Shown here: positions 1-11,437 of the stretch, in pieces
Position numbering within the stretch: the first letter of the stretch is position 1
Layout: every line of letters starts with the position of its first letter
DNA from: Actinomycetes bacterium
GTDB taxonomy: Bacteria; Actinomycetota; Actinomycetes; S36-B12; UBA5976
Assembly: GCA_021824095.1 (NCBI GenBank)
Contig: JAKALQ010000005.1
Location: 1-54,258 of the forward strand
Direction: 5' to 3'
DNA: 54,258 nucleotides
Translations under genes and position numbers: made by a program
The notes under the pieces: generated by a model
What the model saw: only the letters and a program-made list of their open reading frames with translations
Told to the model about the DNA's origin: nothing
The model's database searches: none

Positions 1-109
1 TGTTCGCGACCCAGAGCGCGGAGTGCACGGCCTTGTGCGACAGCACCATGCCGAGCGCGCCGACGACGGCGAGGATCGCACAGATCCAGAAGGCGATCTG
101 CTCACCCAT
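1..109 (-). CDS. nuoJ: NADH-quinone oxidoreductase subunit J, N-terminal part (cut by window edge)
   Basis: Only the first 36 codons are inside the window. They begin [15 protein letters not shown] and continue into a hydrophobic helix followed by a segment reading LSHKAVHSALWV. This fits the start of NuoJ, a membrane subunit of the proton-pumping arm of complex I, where an N-terminal helix precedes a conserved NPVHSAL-type motif. The ATG (107-109) shares one base with the TGA of nuoI (109-111), a TGATG junction that implies translational coupling. The position directly after nuoI is the standard nuo order. The rest of the gene, and presumably nuoK to nuoN, lies to the left of the window. Confidence 0.9.
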   Translation of the reverse strand, partial: MGEQIAFWICAILAVVGALGMVLSHKAVHSALWVAN

Positions 110-684
110 CACGCACTCGCCTCCTTCGCGGTGTCGCGTTCGGCGACCTCGGCCCGCTGGGCCTCCGTGGCACCGGTGACCGCGCCGAGGTAGTAGTCCT
201 GCTCCGTGGCCCCCTCGACCATCGAGTGCGGGGCGGGCACCATGCCGGGGAGCAGCGGCCCGAGGAGGTCCTGCTTCTCGTAGATGGCCTTCTGCCGGTT
301 GTCCTCGGCGAGCTCGTACTCGTTCGTCATCGTGAGTGCGCGCGTGGGGCAGGCCTCGATGCACAGGCCGCAGAAGATGCAGCGCAGGTAGTTGATCTGG
401 TACACGCGGCCGTAGCGCTCACCGGGTGAGTAGCGCTCGGTCTCGGTGTTGTCCGCACCCTGCACGAAGATGGCGTCGGCCGGGCAGGCCCAGGCGCACA
501 GCTCGCAACCGACGCACTTCTCGAGCCCGTCGGGGTGGCGGTTCAGCTGGTGTCGGCCATGGAAGCGCGGCTGCGGCGGGTAGAGGTCCTTCTCCTCCGG
601 GTACTGCTGCGTGTTCGGCTTGCGCAGCATCTCGCCGAAGGTGACGGCGAAGCCACGCAACGACGGTGGCAGGAACTTAGGCAC
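109..684 (-). CDS. nuoI: NADH-quinone oxidoreductase subunit I (two [4Fe-4S] ferredoxin-type)
   Basis: This 191-residue peripheral-arm subunit carries electrons towards quinone through clusters N6a and N6b. Two classic ferredoxin motifs are visible: [12 protein letters not shown] near residue 57 and [12 protein letters not shown] near residue 102. Each has the CxxCxxCxxxCP pattern. The N-terminus ([26 protein letters not shown]) is the usual NuoI amphipathic lead-in. The C-terminal 60 residues are charged and poorly conserved, as in other actinobacterial NuoI. The ATG at 684 overlaps the end of nuoH by 8 bases, and the stop overlaps the nuoJ start by one base. It belongs to the nuoA-N operon. 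Confidence 0.97.
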   Translation of the reverse strand: MPKFLPPSLRGFAVTFGEMLRKPNTQQYPEEKDLYPPQPRFHGRHQLNRHPDGLEKCVGCELCAWACPADAIFVQGADNTETERYSPGERYGRVYQINYLRCIFCGLCIEACPTRALTMTNEYELAEDNRQKAIYEKQDLLGPLLPGMVPAPHSMVEGATEQDYYLGAVTGATEAQRAEVAERDTAKEASA

Positions 685-1987
685 CGGGGACCTCCTGCGT
701 GCGGTCGGTCATGAGGTAGTCGATCGGACGGGCACCGAACTCCTGGCCGGGAAGCCGGGGCACGGGATGCCCGCCTGCGAAGGGGTCGTACGGCGGCAAC
801 GCGGGGTTCGCGGCGCTGCGGGCGCGAGCCCGACGGTCGCGCATCTCGTCGACGAGGGCCCACACGAGCAGCACGACGGCCACCGGGATGCCGACCGTCA
901 CGACGAGGCTGCTCGTCGACAGGTCGAGGTTGTTGCGCAGCGCGCGGGCGGTGGCGACGACCATGATCCAGCCGAGCGAGACGGGGATGAGGAACTTCCA
1001 GCCGAACTTCATGAACTGGTCGTAGCGGAAACGTGGCAACGTGCCGCGCAGCCAGATGAACATGAAGATGAAGACGAGCACCTTGCCGAAGAACCACAGC
1101 AGCGGGAACCAGCCCTCGTTGGCGCCGGACCACAGCGAGATCGGCCACGGTGCGCGCCAGCCGCCGAGGAACAGCGTGGTGGCCACGGCGGACACGGTGA
1201 ACATGTTGATGTACTCGGCGAGGAAGAAGGCTGCGAACTTCATCGACGAGTACTCGGTGTGGAAGCCGCCGACGAGCTCGGACTCGGCTTCGGGGAGGTC
1301 GAAGGGGGCACGGTTCGTCTCACCGACCATCGACACGACGTAGATGAGGAAGGACGGCAGCAGCAGCACCGCGTACCAGGTGCGCTGCTGGGCCGAGACG
1401 ATGCCGGACGTCGACATGGTGCCCGCGTAGAGGAAGACCGCGACGAACGACAGGCCCATGGGGATCTCGTAGGCGATCATCTGCGCCGAGGAGCGGATGC
1501 CGCCGAGCAGGGCGTAGGTGGAGCCGGATGCCCACCCGGAGAGCACGATGCCATAGATGCCGATGGACGCGATGGCGGTGACGAAGAGGACGCCGACGGG
1601 CATGTCGACCACCTGCAGCGGGGTGCGCACACCGAAGATCGACACGACGGGGCCGAGCGGGATGACGGCGAAGGCGAACACCGCGGTGAACACGGAGATG
1701 ATCGGCGCGAGGATGTAGACCGGCCGGTCGGCCGCCTTGGGGATGATCTCCTCCTTGAACATGAGCTTCAAGGCGTCCATGAGGGACTGCAGGAGGCCCT
1801 GGGGCCCGACGCGGTTGGGGCCGATGCGCATCTGCATGAAGGACACGATGCGTCGCTCGAACCAGATGTTGAACAGCGTGAGCGTGAGCATGATGACGAG
1901 GATCGCCACCACCTTGAGGATCACGATGCCGATCGGATCGGTGCCGAACATGCCGAGACCGCTGGTCGCGGCGAGCAGTGGGCTCAT
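677..1987 (-). CDS. nuoH: NADH-quinone oxidoreductase subunit H
   Basis: This 436-residue membrane subunit lies at the junction of the peripheral and membrane arms and forms much of the quinone chamber. The sequence is strongly hydrophobic with about eight helices. It has the conserved stretch [21 protein letters not shown] near residue 40 and the acidic loop [25 protein letters not shown] near residue 220, both NuoH signatures that line the quinone site. I start at 1987 because that ATG overlaps the nuoG stop as ATGA; upstream codons in the same frame lie inside nuoG. A charged 40-residue tail after the last helix is common in Actinobacteria. Confidence 0.97.
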   Translation of the reverse strand: MSPLLAATSGLGMFGTDPIGIVILKVVAILVIMLTLTLFNIWFERRIVSFMQMRIGPNRVGPQGLLQSLMDALKLMFKEEIIPKAADRPVYILAPIISVFTAVFAFAVIPLGPVVSIFGVRTPLQVVDMPVGVLFVTAIASIGIYGIVLSGWASGSTYALLGGIRSSAQMIAYEIPMGLSFVAVFLYAGTMSTSGIVSAQQRTWYAVLLLPSFLIYVVSMVGETNRAPFDLPEAESELVGGFHTEYSSMKFAAFFLAEYINMFTVSAVATTLFLGGWRAPWPISLWSGANEGWFPLLWFFGKVLVFIFMFIWLRGTLPRFRYDQFMKFGWKFLIPVSLGWIMVVATARALRNNLDLSTSSLVVTVGIPVAVVLLVWALVDEMRDRRARARSAANPALPPYDPFAGGHPVPRLPGQEFGARPIDYLMTDRTQEVPGA

Positions 1988-4365
1988 GCCGCACCTCCCT
2001 TGGTGATCGTGACCTGGGCGCCGTGTGCCGCGTGGAGCGCGGAGCGCACGTGCGAACCCTCGTTGTTCGTGGGCAGCCACACCGTGTTGTCGGCCATGAC
2101 CGTCACCATCGCCGGCGCCTCGATGCTGCCGGCAGCCGTGGCCACGATGACGGTGTCGCCGTCGGCAACGCCGATGCCAGCAGCCGTGGCGGCACTGAGG
2201 TAGGCCACCACCGGGCGGGCCGTGGCGGCGTAGTAGGGGTCGCCCTCCTGCAGCACGCCACTGTCGATGAGCTGGTTCCAGGTGGCGAGGGTGACACCGT
2301 GCGTGGCCTGCGGCTCGACCGACGGCGCGGCGACGCGTGCACCGGCCCAGGCACCGAGGGTGTCGATCTCACCGCGCAGGTCGGCGACCTGCTGCATGCC
2401 GACGAGCACGTCCATGGCATCGGCGACCATCGCGAGCACGCGGGCGTCGGTGAGGGCATGCGACTGCTTGAGCGCCTGCGGGAAGGAACGTGCGCGGCCC
2501 TCCCAGTCGAGGAAGGTGCCCGCCTTCTCGGCCACCGGCGCCACCGGCAGGACGACATCGGCGAGCTCGGTGACCGCGCTGGCACGCTGCTCGAGCGACA
2601 CGACGAAGGGGATGCGCTCGAGCGCCGCGAGCGTGCGCGACGGGTCGGCGGTGTCAGCCGGATCGAGTGCGCCCACGAGCACTGCGGCGTAGTCGCCGGC
2701 ATTCGCGATGATCGCCTCGAGGTCGCGGCCCACCTCGGTGGGCAGGTGCTCGGCCGTGGTGCCCCAGGCCGCGGCCACCTCGGCGCGAGCCGCCGGGTCG
2801 GTGAGCGGACGTCCGCCGGGGAGCAAGCCCGGCAGCAGGCCCGCCTCGAGTGCACCGCGGTCACCGGCACGGCGCGGCACCCAGGCCAGCCGGGCGCCGG
2901 TGCGAAGGGCGAGCGAGAGGGCCGCCGAGTAGGCACCCGGCACGGTGGCCAGGCGCTCGCCGACGAGGATCACGGCGTTGTCGGAGAGCTTCGCGATGAG
3001 GTCATCGCCGAGGGCGCGCAGCACGCGGGCCTCGTCACCCGCGGCAGTGGCGATGAGGTGCGCGTCGAGCTTCGTGAGCCCGAGCGACGCGTAGGGCGCG
3101 ACGGCGGCAACGGCGAGGCGGCGCTTCTGCACGGCGTTGCGCAGGCGCAGGTGCAGGATCGGGCTCTCGTCCTCGGGCTCGAAGCCCACGAGCAGCACGA
3201 ACGATGCGCGGTCGAGGTCGCTGTAGGACACCCGCACCCCCGAGCCGGCGACGTGGGCGGCGAGGAAGGCTGCCTCCTCGGCTGACTGCGGGCGGGCACG
3301 GAAGTCGACGTCGTCGGTACCGAGCGCGATGCGCGCGAACTTGGCGTAGGCCCAGGCGTCCTCGACGGTGTGACGGCCACCGGTGAGCACTGCCATGCGG
3401 CCACCACGGAGGCCGGCCGCGGCGGCGGCGACCGCCTCGGGCCAGGAGGCCGGGCGGAGCACGCCGTCCGCGTCACGGACGAGCGGCGAGGTGATGCGGT
3501 TGGCCTCGGTGTAGGCGAACCCGAAGCGGCCCTTGTCGCAGTTCCACTCGCGGTTCACGAGCGGGTCGTTCCAGGCCAGGCGACGCTGCACCTCACCACG
3601 GCGGATGTCGGTGCGCAGCGAGCAACCGGCGGCGCAGTGCTCGCAGGTGGTGGGCACGGAGACGAGGTCGAACGGACGGGCGCGGAAGCGGTACTTCGCG
3701 CTCGTGAGGGCACCGACCGGGCAGATCTGCACGACGTTGCCGGAGAAGTACGAGTCGAATGGCTGGTCGCTCGACGTGCCGACGTGCTGGCCGGAACCGC
3801 GATCGAACAGGTCGATGAAGGGGTCGCCGGCGATCTGGTCGGCGAAGCGCGTGCAGCGCGCACAGTTCACGCAACGCTCGCGATCGAGCAGGATCTGCGC
3901 ACTCACGTTGATCGGCTTCTCGAAGCCGTTCTTCTCGATGTCGAAGCGGGAGTCGTCACGGCCGACCTGCATGGCCTGGTTCTGCAGCGGGCACTCGCCG
4001 CCCTTGTCGCACACCGGGCAGTCGAGCGGGTGGTTGGCGAGGATGAACTCCATGACGCCGCGCTGGGCGTCCATGGCGTTCTGCGACGACTGCTGCGTGC
4101 GCACCTTCATGCCATTGCCGCACGGGATGGCGCAGGACGGCTGCGGCTTCGGCATGCCCTCGATCTCGACGAGGCACGCGCGGCAGACCGCGGCCGGCTC
4201 GAGGTCGGGGTGGTCGCAGAAGCGCGGGATCTGGATGCCGAGCATCTCCGCGGCGCGGATGATGAGGGTGCCCTTCGGAACCTCGAGGTCGATCCCGTCG
4301 ATGGTGACGGTGATCATCTCGACGGGCAGCGTCTCCGGTGCGGGCGGGTTGGACATGATCGTCAT
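1984..4365 (-). CDS. nuoG: NADH-quinone oxidoreductase subunit G
   Basis: This 793-residue protein is the largest peripheral subunit and carries several iron-sulfur clusters between NuoF and the NuoB/I chain. An N-terminal [2Fe-2S] ferredoxin domain shows [15 protein letters not shown] and a later Cys. The His-containing N5 region reads [17 protein letters not shown]. The [4Fe-4S] region contains [10 protein letters not shown], and a further CEHCAAGC begins the molybdopterin-oxidoreductase-like domain. The C-terminal half (about 250-793) is the catalytically inactive molybdopterin-type domain, Ala- and Leu-rich and variable. The ATG at 4365 overlaps the nuoF stop as ATGA; a second in-frame ATG three codons later is possible. 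Confidence 0.96.
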   Translation of the reverse strand: MTIMSNPPAPETLPVEMITVTIDGIDLEVPKGTLIIRAAEMLGIQIPRFCDHPDLEPAAVCRACLVEIEGMPKPQPSCAIPCGNGMKVRTQQSSQNAMDAQRGVMEFILANHPLDCPVCDKGGECPLQNQAMQVGRDDSRFDIEKNGFEKPINVSAQILLDRERCVNCARCTRFADQIAGDPFIDLFDRGSGQHVGTSSDQPFDSYFSGNVVQICPVGALTSAKYRFRARPFDLVSVPTTCEHCAAGCSLRTDIRRGEVQRRLAWNDPLVNREWNCDKGRFGFAYTEANRITSPLVRDADGVLRPASWPEAVAAAAAGLRGGRMAVLTGGRHTVEDAWAYAKFARIALGTDDVDFRARPQSAEEAAFLAAHVAGSGVRVSYSDLDRASFVLLVGFEPEDESPILHLRLRNAVQKRRLAVAAVAPYASLGLTKLDAHLIATAAGDEARVLRALGDDLIAKLSDNAVILVGERLATVPGAYSAALSLALRTGARLAWVPRRAGDRGALEAGLLPGLLPGGRPLTDPAARAEVAAAWGTTAEHLPTEVGRDLEAIIANAGDYAAVLVGALDPADTADPSRTLAALERIPFVVSLEQRASAVTELADVVLPVAPVAEKAGTFLDWEGRARSFPQALKQSHALTDARVLAMVADAMDVLVGMQQVADLRGEIDTLGAWAGARVAAPSVEPQATHGVTLATWNQLIDSGVLQEGDPYYAATARPVVAYLSAATAAGIGVADGDTVIVATAAGSIEAPAMVTVMADNTVWLPTNNEGSHVRSALHAAHGAQVTITKGGAA

Positions 4366-5654
4366 GCGGAGGCTCCTACGAATGCCGCGGCCGGCGGGAA
4401 CAGCTCGTCGGCCGGGGTATGCATGCCGGCCTCGAACTCGTCGCGGAAGTACTTGAGGGCGGCCGGGATGGGGGTGGCGGCCGCATCGCCGAGGGGGCAG
4501 AAGGTCTTGCCGGCGATCTGCTTGCACAGGTCGAGCAGCAGCTCGATGTCGCCCGCCTGACCATGGCCCGCCTCGAGCCGGTGCATGATCTCGGTGACCC
4601 AGAAGGTGCCCTCGCGGCACGGCGTGCACTTGCCGCACGACTCGTGCTTGTAGAAGTGCAGCCAGCGGGCCACGGCCTTCACGACGCTCGTGTGCTGGTC
4701 GAACACCATCGGGGTCGCCGTGCCGAGCATGGTGCCGTTGGCCGCCATGTCCTCGTAGGTGAAGGGCACGTCGAGGTGGTCCTCGGTGAGCATGGGCACC
4801 GACGAACCGCCGGGCAGCCAGAACTTCACCCGGCTGCCGTCACGCATGCCGCCCGCATGTTCGATGAGCTCGCGCATGGTGATGCCGAGCGGCGCCTCGT
4901 AGACACCGGGACGGTTCACGTGGCCGGAGATCGCCATGAGCTTGAAGCCCGGTGACTTCTCAGTGCCGAACTGGCGGAACCACTCGACGCCGTTGCGCAC
5001 CAGGTAGGGCACGTTGGCGATGGTCTCGACGTTGTTGATGACGGTCGGCGAGGCGTAGAGGCCTGCGACGGCCGGGAATGGGGGCTTGAGCCGCGGCTGG
5101 CCGCGCAGGCCCTCGAGGGAGTTCAGCAGCGCCGTCTCCTCGCCGCAGATGTAGGCACCGCCACCGGGCTGCACCTCGATGTCGCAGTCGATGCCGGTGC
5201 CGTGGATGTTGGTGCCGAGGTGGCCCGCGGCGTAGGCCTCGGCGACGGCAGCGCGCATGCGACGGATCGCGTGCGGCACCTCACCGCGGATGTAGATGAA
5301 GGCCCGCTTCGCGCGGATCGCGTGGGACGCAATGACGACACCCTCGATGAGGGCGTGCGGGTTGGCGAGGATGAGGGCGATGTCCTTGCAGGCGCCCGGC
5401 TCCGACTCGTCGGCATTCACGACGAGGTAGTGCGGGCGGCCGTCCTGCGGCACGAAGCCCCACTTCATGCCGGTGGGGAAGCCGGCGCCGCCACGACCGC
5501 GGAGGCCGGAGTCCTTCACCAGCTGGATGATGGCATCGGGATCGGTGGTGAGGGCCTGGCGCATGGCCGAGTAGCCGTGGTGCCGGGTGTAGCCGGCCAC
5601 GGTGAACGAGTCGGCCTCGTCCCAGTGGGCGGTGAGGATCGGGGTCAGTGCCAT
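4362..5654 (-). CDS. nuoF: NADH-quinone oxidoreductase subunit F (NADH/FMN-binding)
   Basis: This 430-residue subunit oxidises NADH through FMN and passes electrons to the N3 [4Fe-4S] cluster. The glycine-rich NADH site reads [16 protein letters not shown] near residue 50. The FMN-binding segment [16 protein letters not shown] follows, then [19 protein letters not shown]. The cluster ligands appear as [12 protein letters not shown] near residue 345 plus a later Cys in FCPLGDAA. The start at 5654 lies one base after the nuoE stop. Upstream codons in this frame would lie inside nuoE and encode an Arg/Pro-rich stretch unlike the family. Confidence 0.97.
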   Translation of the reverse strand: MALTPILTAHWDEADSFTVAGYTRHHGYSAMRQALTTDPDAIIQLVKDSGLRGRGGAGFPTGMKWGFVPQDGRPHYLVVNADESEPGACKDIALILANPHALIEGVVIASHAIRAKRAFIYIRGEVPHAIRRMRAAVAEAYAAGHLGTNIHGTGIDCDIEVQPGGGAYICGEETALLNSLEGLRGQPRLKPPFPAVAGLYASPTVINNVETIANVPYLVRNGVEWFRQFGTEKSPGFKLMAISGHVNRPGVYEAPLGITMRELIEHAGGMRDGSRVKFWLPGGSSVPMLTEDHLDVPFTYEDMAANGTMLGTATPMVFDQHTSVVKAVARWLHFYKHESCGKCTPCREGTFWVTEIMHRLEAGHGQAGDIELLLDLCKQIAGKTFCPLGDAAATPIPAALKYFRDEFEAGMHTPADELFPPAAAFVGASA

Positions 5655-5655
5655 C

Positions 5656-6300
5656 TCAGACCTGGCTTTCCGGGAGCAGCGTGCCGGCGGCCTTCGCGGC
5701 CTGAAGTCCGGCGAGCATCTTCGCGTCGGTGGCAGGCGCAGCATCGAGGCCGTCCGGGAAGCCCGCGATGGTGCGCTCGGTGTCCTTGAGGGAGCGGATG
5801 ACGGGGCCGCGCGTGGAGCGGACCTCCTCGCCGCGCTTCAGGCGCTCGACGAAGTCGCGCACCATGGCGACGGTGGCGTCGTCGATGAACTCCCAGTCGA
5901 TGGTGACGACGGGGGCGTGGGTGCAGGCGGCCTGGCACTCGATGCGCTCGAGCGTGAACATGCCATCCTCGGTGGTCTCATCGTGGCCGGCACCGAGGTC
6001 CTCGGTGAGGGCCTGCCAGATGGCGTCGCCACCGAGCAGCCCGCACATGGTGTTCGTGCAGACGCCGATGTGGTGCGTGCCCGTGTTGTGGCGCGAGTAC
6101 ATCGTGTAGAAGGACGACACCGCGGCAACCTCGGCGGTGGTGATGCCGAGGATCTCCGCGCACATCGCGATGCCCTCCTGCGTCACGTGGCCCTCGACGC
6201 TCTGCACGAGGTGCAGCATGGGCAGCAGCGCGGAGCGCGGCACCGGGTAGCGGCGCACGAGCTCCTCTGCGTCGCGTCGGACTTGTGCATCGAGCGCCAT
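5656..6300 (-). CDS. nuoE: NADH-quinone oxidoreductase subunit E ([2Fe-2S] thioredoxin-fold)
   Basis: A 214-residue peripheral subunit carrying the N1a [2Fe-2S] centre. The four ligands are visible as CTNTMC (C-x4-C) near residue 92 and CQAAC (C-x3-C) near residue 133, the usual NuoE spacing. The N-terminal helical part resembles the family (YPVPRSALLPMLHLVQSVEGHVTQEG). About 60 extra residues follow the cluster domain, rich in charge and Ala, which is common in actinobacterial NuoE. The ATG at 6300 shares one base with the nuoD TGA. Translation is likely coupled along the operon. Confidence 0.96.
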   Translation of the reverse strand: MALDAQVRRDAEELVRRYPVPRSALLPMLHLVQSVEGHVTQEGIAMCAEILGITTAEVAAVSSFYTMYSRHNTGTHHIGVCTNTMCGLLGGDAIWQALTEDLGAGHDETTEDGMFTLERIECQAACTHAPVVTIDWEFIDDATVAMVRDFVERLKRGEEVRSTRGPVIRSLKDTERTIAGFPDGLDAAPATDAKMLAGLQAAKAAGTLLPESQV

Positions 6301-7607
6301 CAGCGGTCCACCCCACCCATCACGGGATCGATACTCGCGACCGATGCGATGACGTCGGCGACCATGCCGCCTTCGCACAGCGTCGGAATCGCCTGCAGGT
6401 TGTTGAACGAGGGATCACGGAAGTGCACGCGGTACGGCTTCGTGCCACCGTCGGACACGACGTGCGCACCGATCTCACCCTTCGGCGACTCGATCGGCAC
6501 GTAGGCCTGGCCGACGGGCACGGTGAAGCCCTCCGTCACCAGCTTGAAGTGGTGGATGAGCGCCTCCATCGAGGTGCCCATGATGTGGCGGATGTGCTCG
6601 AGGCTGTTGCCCTGACCGTCACCGCCGACCTGCAACTGGGCCGGCCACGCGATGCGCTTGTCCTCGACCATGACGGCACCGGGACGCAGGCGGTCGAGGC
6701 ACTGCTCGACGATCTTGATGGACTCGTCCATCTCGCGCACGCGGATGAGGAAGCGCGCGTAGTTGTCGGCCGCCGTCTCCGTGGGGACGTCGAACTCGTA
6801 GGTCTCGTAGTCGAGGTAGGGCTGCGTCTTGCGCAGGTCCCACGGCAGGCCGGTGGCCCGCAGGAGCGGTCCGGTGATGCCGAGCGCCACGCAGGCCGTG
6901 AGCGGCAGGTAGCCCGTGCCCTCGTTGCGACGCACCCAGATGGGGTTGTCGATGAGCATGTTCGCGTTGTCCTGCAGGTTGCGCTTCAACTGCGTCATGG
7001 TCTCGGCGATCTTGCGCTCCATGCCCTCGGGCAGGTCGTTCGCAACACCACCGGGACGGATGTACGCGTTGTTCATGCGCAGGCCGGTGATGCCCTCGAA
7101 CAGGTCGAGCAGCAACTCGCGGTCGCGGAAGCCGTTCGTCATGGCCGTGAGGGCACCGAGCTCCATGCCGCCCGTGCCGAGTGCCACCAGGTGGCTGTTG
7201 AGGCGGTTGAGCTCGAGCATCATGACGCGGATGACCTTGGCACGCTCGGGGATCTGGTCCTCGATGCCGAGCAGGCGCTCGACCGACATGCAGTACGCGG
7301 TCTCGTTGAAGAACTGCGTGAGGTAGTCCATGCGGGTGACGAGGGTGACGCCCTGGGTCCAGGTGCGGTACTCCATCGTCTTCTCGATGCCGGTGTGCAG
7401 GTAGCCGATGGCCCCACGGGCCTCGGTCACCGTCTCACCCTCGAGCTCGAGGATCATGCGGAGCACGCCGTGCGTCGACGGGTGCTGCGGCCCCATGTTG
7501 ACGACGACGCGTTCCTTCTCGCCCTCGGCTGCGCCGCGCACGCTGTCCCAGTCACCGCCGATGACGGTGTGGACGCGGCCCTCGGTGGTCTCGTAGCCGG
7601 TGCTCAT
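6300..7607 (-). CDS. nuoD: NADH-quinone oxidoreductase subunit D (49-kDa type)
   Basis: This 435-residue subunit forms, with NuoB, the quinone-reduction pocket at the end of the iron-sulfur chain. The conserved [13 protein letters not shown] motif, whose His takes part in quinone binding, is near residue 39. [22 protein letters not shown] and the C-terminal [22 protein letters not shown] are also family signatures. NuoD is separate from NuoC here, unlike the enterobacterial NuoCD fusion. The ATG at 7607 overlaps the nuoC stop (ATGA). The 30 residues before GPQHPS are variable between species. Confidence 0.97.
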   Translation of the reverse strand: MSTGYETTEGRVHTVIGGDWDSVRGAAEGEKERVVVNMGPQHPSTHGVLRMILELEGETVTEARGAIGYLHTGIEKTMEYRTWTQGVTLVTRMDYLTQFFNETAYCMSVERLLGIEDQIPERAKVIRVMMLELNRLNSHLVALGTGGMELGALTAMTNGFRDRELLLDLFEGITGLRMNNAYIRPGGVANDLPEGMERKIAETMTQLKRNLQDNANMLIDNPIWVRRNEGTGYLPLTACVALGITGPLLRATGLPWDLRKTQPYLDYETYEFDVPTETAADNYARFLIRVREMDESIKIVEQCLDRLRPGAVMVEDKRIAWPAQLQVGGDGQGNSLEHIRHIMGTSMEALIHHFKLVTEGFTVPVGQAYVPIESPKGEIGAHVVSDGGTKPYRVHFRDPSFNNLQAIPTLCEGGMVADVIASVASIDPVMGGVDR

Positions 7608-8286
7608 GAGTAGGACCTCCGGGTGTCGGGCGCGGCGTTCGTGGCGCCCTTGAACTCGACGTCGATGCCCTGCAGCGGGTAGTCCTTGCGCTGCGGGTGG
7701 CCCGGCCAGTCGTCGGGCATCATGATGCGGGTGAGGCCCGGGTGGCCGTCGAAGATGATGCCGAAGAAGTCCCAGGTCTCGCGCTCGTGCCAGTTGGTGC
7801 TCGGCCACAGCGACGTGAGCGACGGCACGTGCCGATCGGTGTCGGGGCACGTGACCTCGACGCGCATGCGCCGGTTGTGCGTGAGCGACAGCAGGTGGGC
7901 GACGACGTGCAGCTCCTTGCCCGCATCGTGCGGGTAGTGCACGCCGGAGACGCCGGTGCACATCTCGAAGCGCAGGCGCTCGTCGTCACGGAGGATGGAG
8001 CCCACCGCGAGCAGGTGCTCGCGGCGCACGAACATCGTCATCTCGCCGCGGTCGACGACGACGTACTCGACGGCATCGATGTCGGCCGCGTGGAGGCGCT
8101 CGAACAGCGCATCGGCGGCCTCATCGAACCAGCCGCCGAAGGGACGAGAGGTGGCACCGGGCATGGCCACCTCGCGACGGAGGCCGGCGAACCCGGAGGT
8201 GTCACCGCTTCCGTGCACGTGGAAGGAACCCGACCTGACGTCGACGACGTGGAGTTCGCGACGCTGTTCGGGGACGACTGGTTCGG

Positions 8287-8290
<4 letters not shown>
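7604..8290 (-). CDS. nuoC: NADH-quinone oxidoreductase subunit C (30-kDa type)
   Basis: A 228-residue peripheral structural subunit with no cofactor. The signature is present near residue 175 as [38 protein letters not shown], matching the complex I 30-kDa motif ExxxxDxxGxxFxxHPxLxRILxPxxWxGHPxRKDYP. The first 65 residues are a variable extension typical of actinobacterial NuoC. The ATG at 8290 overlaps the nuoB stop as ATGA. It lies between nuoB and nuoD, as expected. Confidence 0.96.
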
Positions 8291-8841
<551 letters not shown>

Positions 8842-8851
8842 GGTGCGACTC

Positions 8852-9214
8852 CTAGTCCCACTCGAGGCCACCGCGACGCCAGATGTAGGCGTACACGACG
8901 AGCACGGTTGCCATGAAGAGGAGCATCTCCACCAACCCGAAGAGGGCCATCTGATCGAAGGAGACGGCCCACGGGTAGAGGAAGACGATTTCGATGTCGA
9001 ACACGATGTAGAGCATCGCGGTCAGGTAGTACTTGATCGGGAAGCGTCCGCCGCCGACGGGCTGCGGTGTCGGCTCGATGCCGCACTCGTAGGCGTCGAC
9101 CTTGGCGCGGTTGTAGCGCTTGGGCCCGATGATGCTCGCCGTGCCGACCATGCCGACGGCGAAGATCCCTGCGAGAAGGCCCATTGCGAGAATCGGGACG
9201 GCGACGCTGTTCAC
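8852..9214 (-). CDS. nuoA: NADH-quinone oxidoreductase subunit A
   Basis: First gene of the nuo operon. It encodes a 120-residue membrane subunit with three predicted helices at about residues 5-30, 64-84 and 92-112. The family motif AYECGIEP near residue 41 and the acidic helix [15 protein letters not shown] near residue 68 are both clear. They surround the quinone channel with NuoH. The start is a GTG at 9214, preceded by GGAGAGG at a suitable distance. No alternative ATG is placed upstream of the first helix. Confidence 0.95.
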   Translation of the reverse strand: MNSVAVPILAMGLLAGIFAVGMVGTASIIGPKRYNRAKVDAYECGIEPTPQPVGGGRFPIKYYLTAMLYIVFDIEIVFLYPWAVSFDQMALFGLVEMLLFMATVLVVYAYIWRRGGLEWD

Positions 9215-9350
9215 GATTTCGCCTCTCCAGACTGCCTATTCCGGCGCACGTCAATAGATCGCTTGGAGTCTAGTCGGACTCGGACAAACCGCCGTACGCG
9301 GTGCCCCGACGTGACGAAGGCCACGTCCCCCGTGGAGCCTCCGTGGCGGG
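9215..9350 (-). promoter_or_regulatory. Upstream region of the nuo operon (candidate -10 TAGACT)
   Basis: This 136-base gap between the menG stop and the nuoA GTG should hold the nuo promoter. On the minus strand a TAGACT at 9272-9267 looks like an actinobacterial -10 box and would leave a leader of about 45 bases containing the nuoA Shine-Dalgarno. No convincing -35 lies 16-19 bases upstream of it. I looked for a Rex operator (TTGTGA...TCACAA) and saw none. An imperfect hairpin around 9322-9336 (CCACG/CGTGG arms) could end menG but has no T-run. Confidence 0.35.
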
Positions 9351-10058
9351 TCACTCGGGCCGATGGGCCCGGTGGATGGCGACGATGCCGCCCGTGGCGT
9401 TGCGCCACTGCACCCGCTCCCAGCCCGCGTCACGGATGCGCTCGGCCAGGCGCTCCTGGTCGGGCCAGGCGCGGATGGAGTCGGCGAGGTACTCGTAGGC
9501 CGCCGGGTTGGACGACGTCCGTCGGGCGATGCCCGGCAGGGCCTTCATGAGGTACTCGGTGTACACGGTGCGGAACAGCGGGTTCACGGGTCGCGAGAAC
9601 TCGCAGATGACGAGCCGACCACCAGGGCGCGTGACGCGCAGCATCTCGCGCAGGGCCACGTCGACGTCCTGCACGTTGCGCAGGCCGAACGAGATGGTGA
9701 CGGCGTCGAAGGCGGCATCACGGAAGGGCAGGTGCAGTGCGTCACCGGCAACGAAGGGCAGGTGCGGCTGCCGGCGCTTGCCCACCTCGAGCATGCCGAG
9801 GCTGAAGTCGCACGGGACGACGAAGGCGCCCGCCTCGGCGAAGGGTGCCGAGCTGGTGCCGGTGCCGGCCGCGAGGTCGAGCACGCGCTCGCCCGGGCCC
9901 GCATGCACGGCCTGCACGACCATGCTGCGCCAGATGCGCGTCTGCCCAAGCGCCAGCACGTCATTCACGAGGTCGTAGCGGGCGGCCACCCGGTCGAACA
10001 TCGCGGCCACCTCGGCCGGCTGCTTGTCGAGCGCTGCGCGCGTGCCCTCGTCCGTCAT
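9351..10058 (-). CDS. menG: Demethylmenaquinone methyltransferase (UbiE/MenG family)
   Basis: This 235-residue enzyme performs the last step of menaquinone synthesis, SAM-dependent C-methylation of demethylmenaquinone. Family features run in order: the start [24 protein letters not shown], the SAM-binding [12 protein letters not shown] near residue 60, [10 protein letters not shown] near residue 118, and [19 protein letters not shown] near residue 137. All are close to UbiE/MenG signatures. The ATG at 10058 has GGGGAGG eight bases upstream. It is divergent from menF and lies upstream of nuoA on the same strand, linking quinone synthesis with complex I. Confidence 0.95.
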   Translation of the reverse strand: MTDEGTRAALDKQPAEVAAMFDRVAARYDLVNDVLALGQTRIWRSMVVQAVHAGPGERVLDLAAGTGTSSAPFAEAGAFVVPCDFSLGMLEVGKRRQPHLPFVAGDALHLPFRDAAFDAVTISFGLRNVQDVDVALREMLRVTRPGGRLVICEFSRPVNPLFRTVYTEYLMKALPGIARRTSSNPAAYEYLADSIRAWPDQERLAERIRDAGWERVQWRNATGGIVAIHRAHRPE

Positions 10059-10135
10059 CGTCACCCTCCCCGCCGCTCCCGCGGCGTGCCCATCCTGCCA
10101 TCGACGGCCGGCGACGCCGCCCCGGCTGCACCCGC

Positions 10136-10149
10136 TACCCTCATGATCC
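10136..10149 (+). promoter_or_regulatory. Candidate -10 (TACCCT) for a leaderless menF transcript
   Basis: TACCCT at 10136-10141 ends eight bases before the menF GTG, and no Shine-Dalgarno is present upstream of that codon. This is the layout of a leaderless actinobacterial transcript. No clear -35 is seen. The 91-base region 10059-10149 must also hold the menG promoter on the other strand. Confidence 0.35.
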
Positions 10150-11433
10150 GTGTCGACGTTTGCCGTGGCGGATGACCCGATCCCGTCGCAAGCCCCGCTC
10201 CTCCGCATCCGCACCACCCCGCTGACGGACCTCGAGGGCTCCCTCCTCGACCTCCTACCCTCCCCCTCGGCCTTCACGTGGGTGCGCGGCGACAACGGGC
10301 TCGTCGGCTGGGGCGAGGCTGCCCGCTTCATCGTGAACGGGCGCGAGCGCTTCTCGCGTGCCCAGCGCTGGTGGGCCGACGTGGTGCGCGCCGCCGAGAT
10401 CGACGACGGCGTGCATGCGCCGGGTACCGGTGCGGTGGCGTTCGTCTCCTTCGCCTTCGAACCCGGTCGGTCGGTGCTCGTCGTGCCGCGCATCATCGTC
10501 GGGCGCTCCGCGGGCCGCGCCTGGGTGACGACGATCGCCCCCGATGACGAGCCGATGCCGTCCGGCCTCGAGGCCCTGGCCGCGGCACGCGAGCCCGTGG
10601 TGGCACCCCGTGATGTGACCTGGGGTGAGGGCACCCGCGACACCAAGGCCTGGCAGCGGGCCGTGGCCGAGGCGGTCGAGCGCATCACCCGCGGCGAGCT
10701 CGACAAGGTGGTGCTCGCGCGCGACATCATCGGCACGAGCAGCGCCCCCATCGATCCCCGCGCCCTCATGGTGAAGCTCGCCGAGCGCTACCCCGAGTGC
10801 TGGACCTTCCTCGTCGACGGGCTCGTCGGCGCCACCCCCGAGCTCCTCGTGCGGCGACGTGGCGACGTCGTCATGTCCCGTGTGCTCGCGGGCACCATCC
10901 GGCGTGGCACCTCGGTGGCCCTCGACGAGGACCTCGGTGAGGAGCTGCTCGCATCGGACAAGGACCAGCAGGAGCACGAGTACGCCGTGGCTTCGGTGGC
11001 GCAGGCGCTGTCCGTGCACTGCACGGACCTCGACGTCCCCGACGCGCCCCGTCTGCTGCGGCTCGCGAACGTGCAGCACCTGGCGACGGACGTCACCGGG
11101 CGCATCGCCGACGATGTGCCGGTGCTGGCCCTCGCGGCCTCGCTGCATCCCACGGCGGCCGTGTGTGGCACGCCGACCGAGCGGGCGGCGGTGCTCATCC
11201 GCACACTCGAGGGCATGGACCGCTCCCGCTACGCCGGCCCGGTGGGCTGGATCGACGGCCGCGGCGACGGCGAGCTCGGCATCGCACTGCGGTGCGGCAA
11301 GGTCGACCTGGCCGACCCGCGGCGCATCCGGCTGTTCGCGGGGTGCGGCATCGTCGCCGGTTCCGACCCGGCGAGCGAACTGGCCGAGTCAAACGCGAAG
11401 CTGGAGCCCATGCGCTGGGCCCTCGGCGGCTGA
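10150..11433 (+). CDS. menF: Isochorismate synthase (MenF/EntC family)
   Basis: A 427-residue chorismate-utilising enzyme that isomerises chorismate to isochorismate, the entry step of menaquinone synthesis. The C-terminal chorismate-binding domain (about 165-425) shows [47 protein letters not shown] and the end motif [24 protein letters not shown], all typical of the family. The adjacent menD and the rest of the men genes favour a menaquinone role over a siderophore one. The GTG start at 10150 is preceded by a -10-like box rather than an SD. It converges on the dapB-like gene with four bases between the two stop codons. Confidence 0.9.
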   Translation: MSTFAVADDPIPSQAPLLRIRTTPLTDLEGSLLDLLPSPSAFTWVRGDNGLVGWGEAARFIVNGRERFSRAQRWWADVVRAAEIDDGVHAPGTGAVAFVSFAFEPGRSVLVVPRIIVGRSAGRAWVTTIAPDDEPMPSGLEALAAAREPVVAPRDVTWGEGTRDTKAWQRAVAEAVERITRGELDKVVLARDIIGTSSAPIDPRALMVKLAERYPECWTFLVDGLVGATPELLVRRRGDVVMSRVLAGTIRRGTSVALDEDLGEELLASDKDQQEHEYAVASVAQALSVHCTDLDVPDAPRLLRLANVQHLATDVTGRIADDVPVLALAASLHPTAAVCGTPTERAAVLIRTLEGMDRSRYAGPVGWIDGRGDGELGIALRCGKVDLADPRRIRLFAGCGIVAGSDPASELAESNAKLEPMRWALGG

Positions 11434-11437
11434 CCGG

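Noticed and set aside
611-2203. Long open frame (530 codons) on the plus strand opposite nuoH and nuoG
   Set aside because: It is His/Glu/Asp/Arg-rich low-complexity antisense of well-supported nuo genes, a usual effect of high GC.
1984-4638. N-terminally extended nuoG (884 residues)
   Set aside because: The extra 91 residues overlap nuoF and are Arg/His/Pro-rich. The ATG at 4365 gives the ATGA overlap and the normal ferredoxin start.
9215-9350. Rex operator upstream of nuoA
   Set aside because: No TTGTGA...TCACAA dyad or close variant could be found in this interval by eye.
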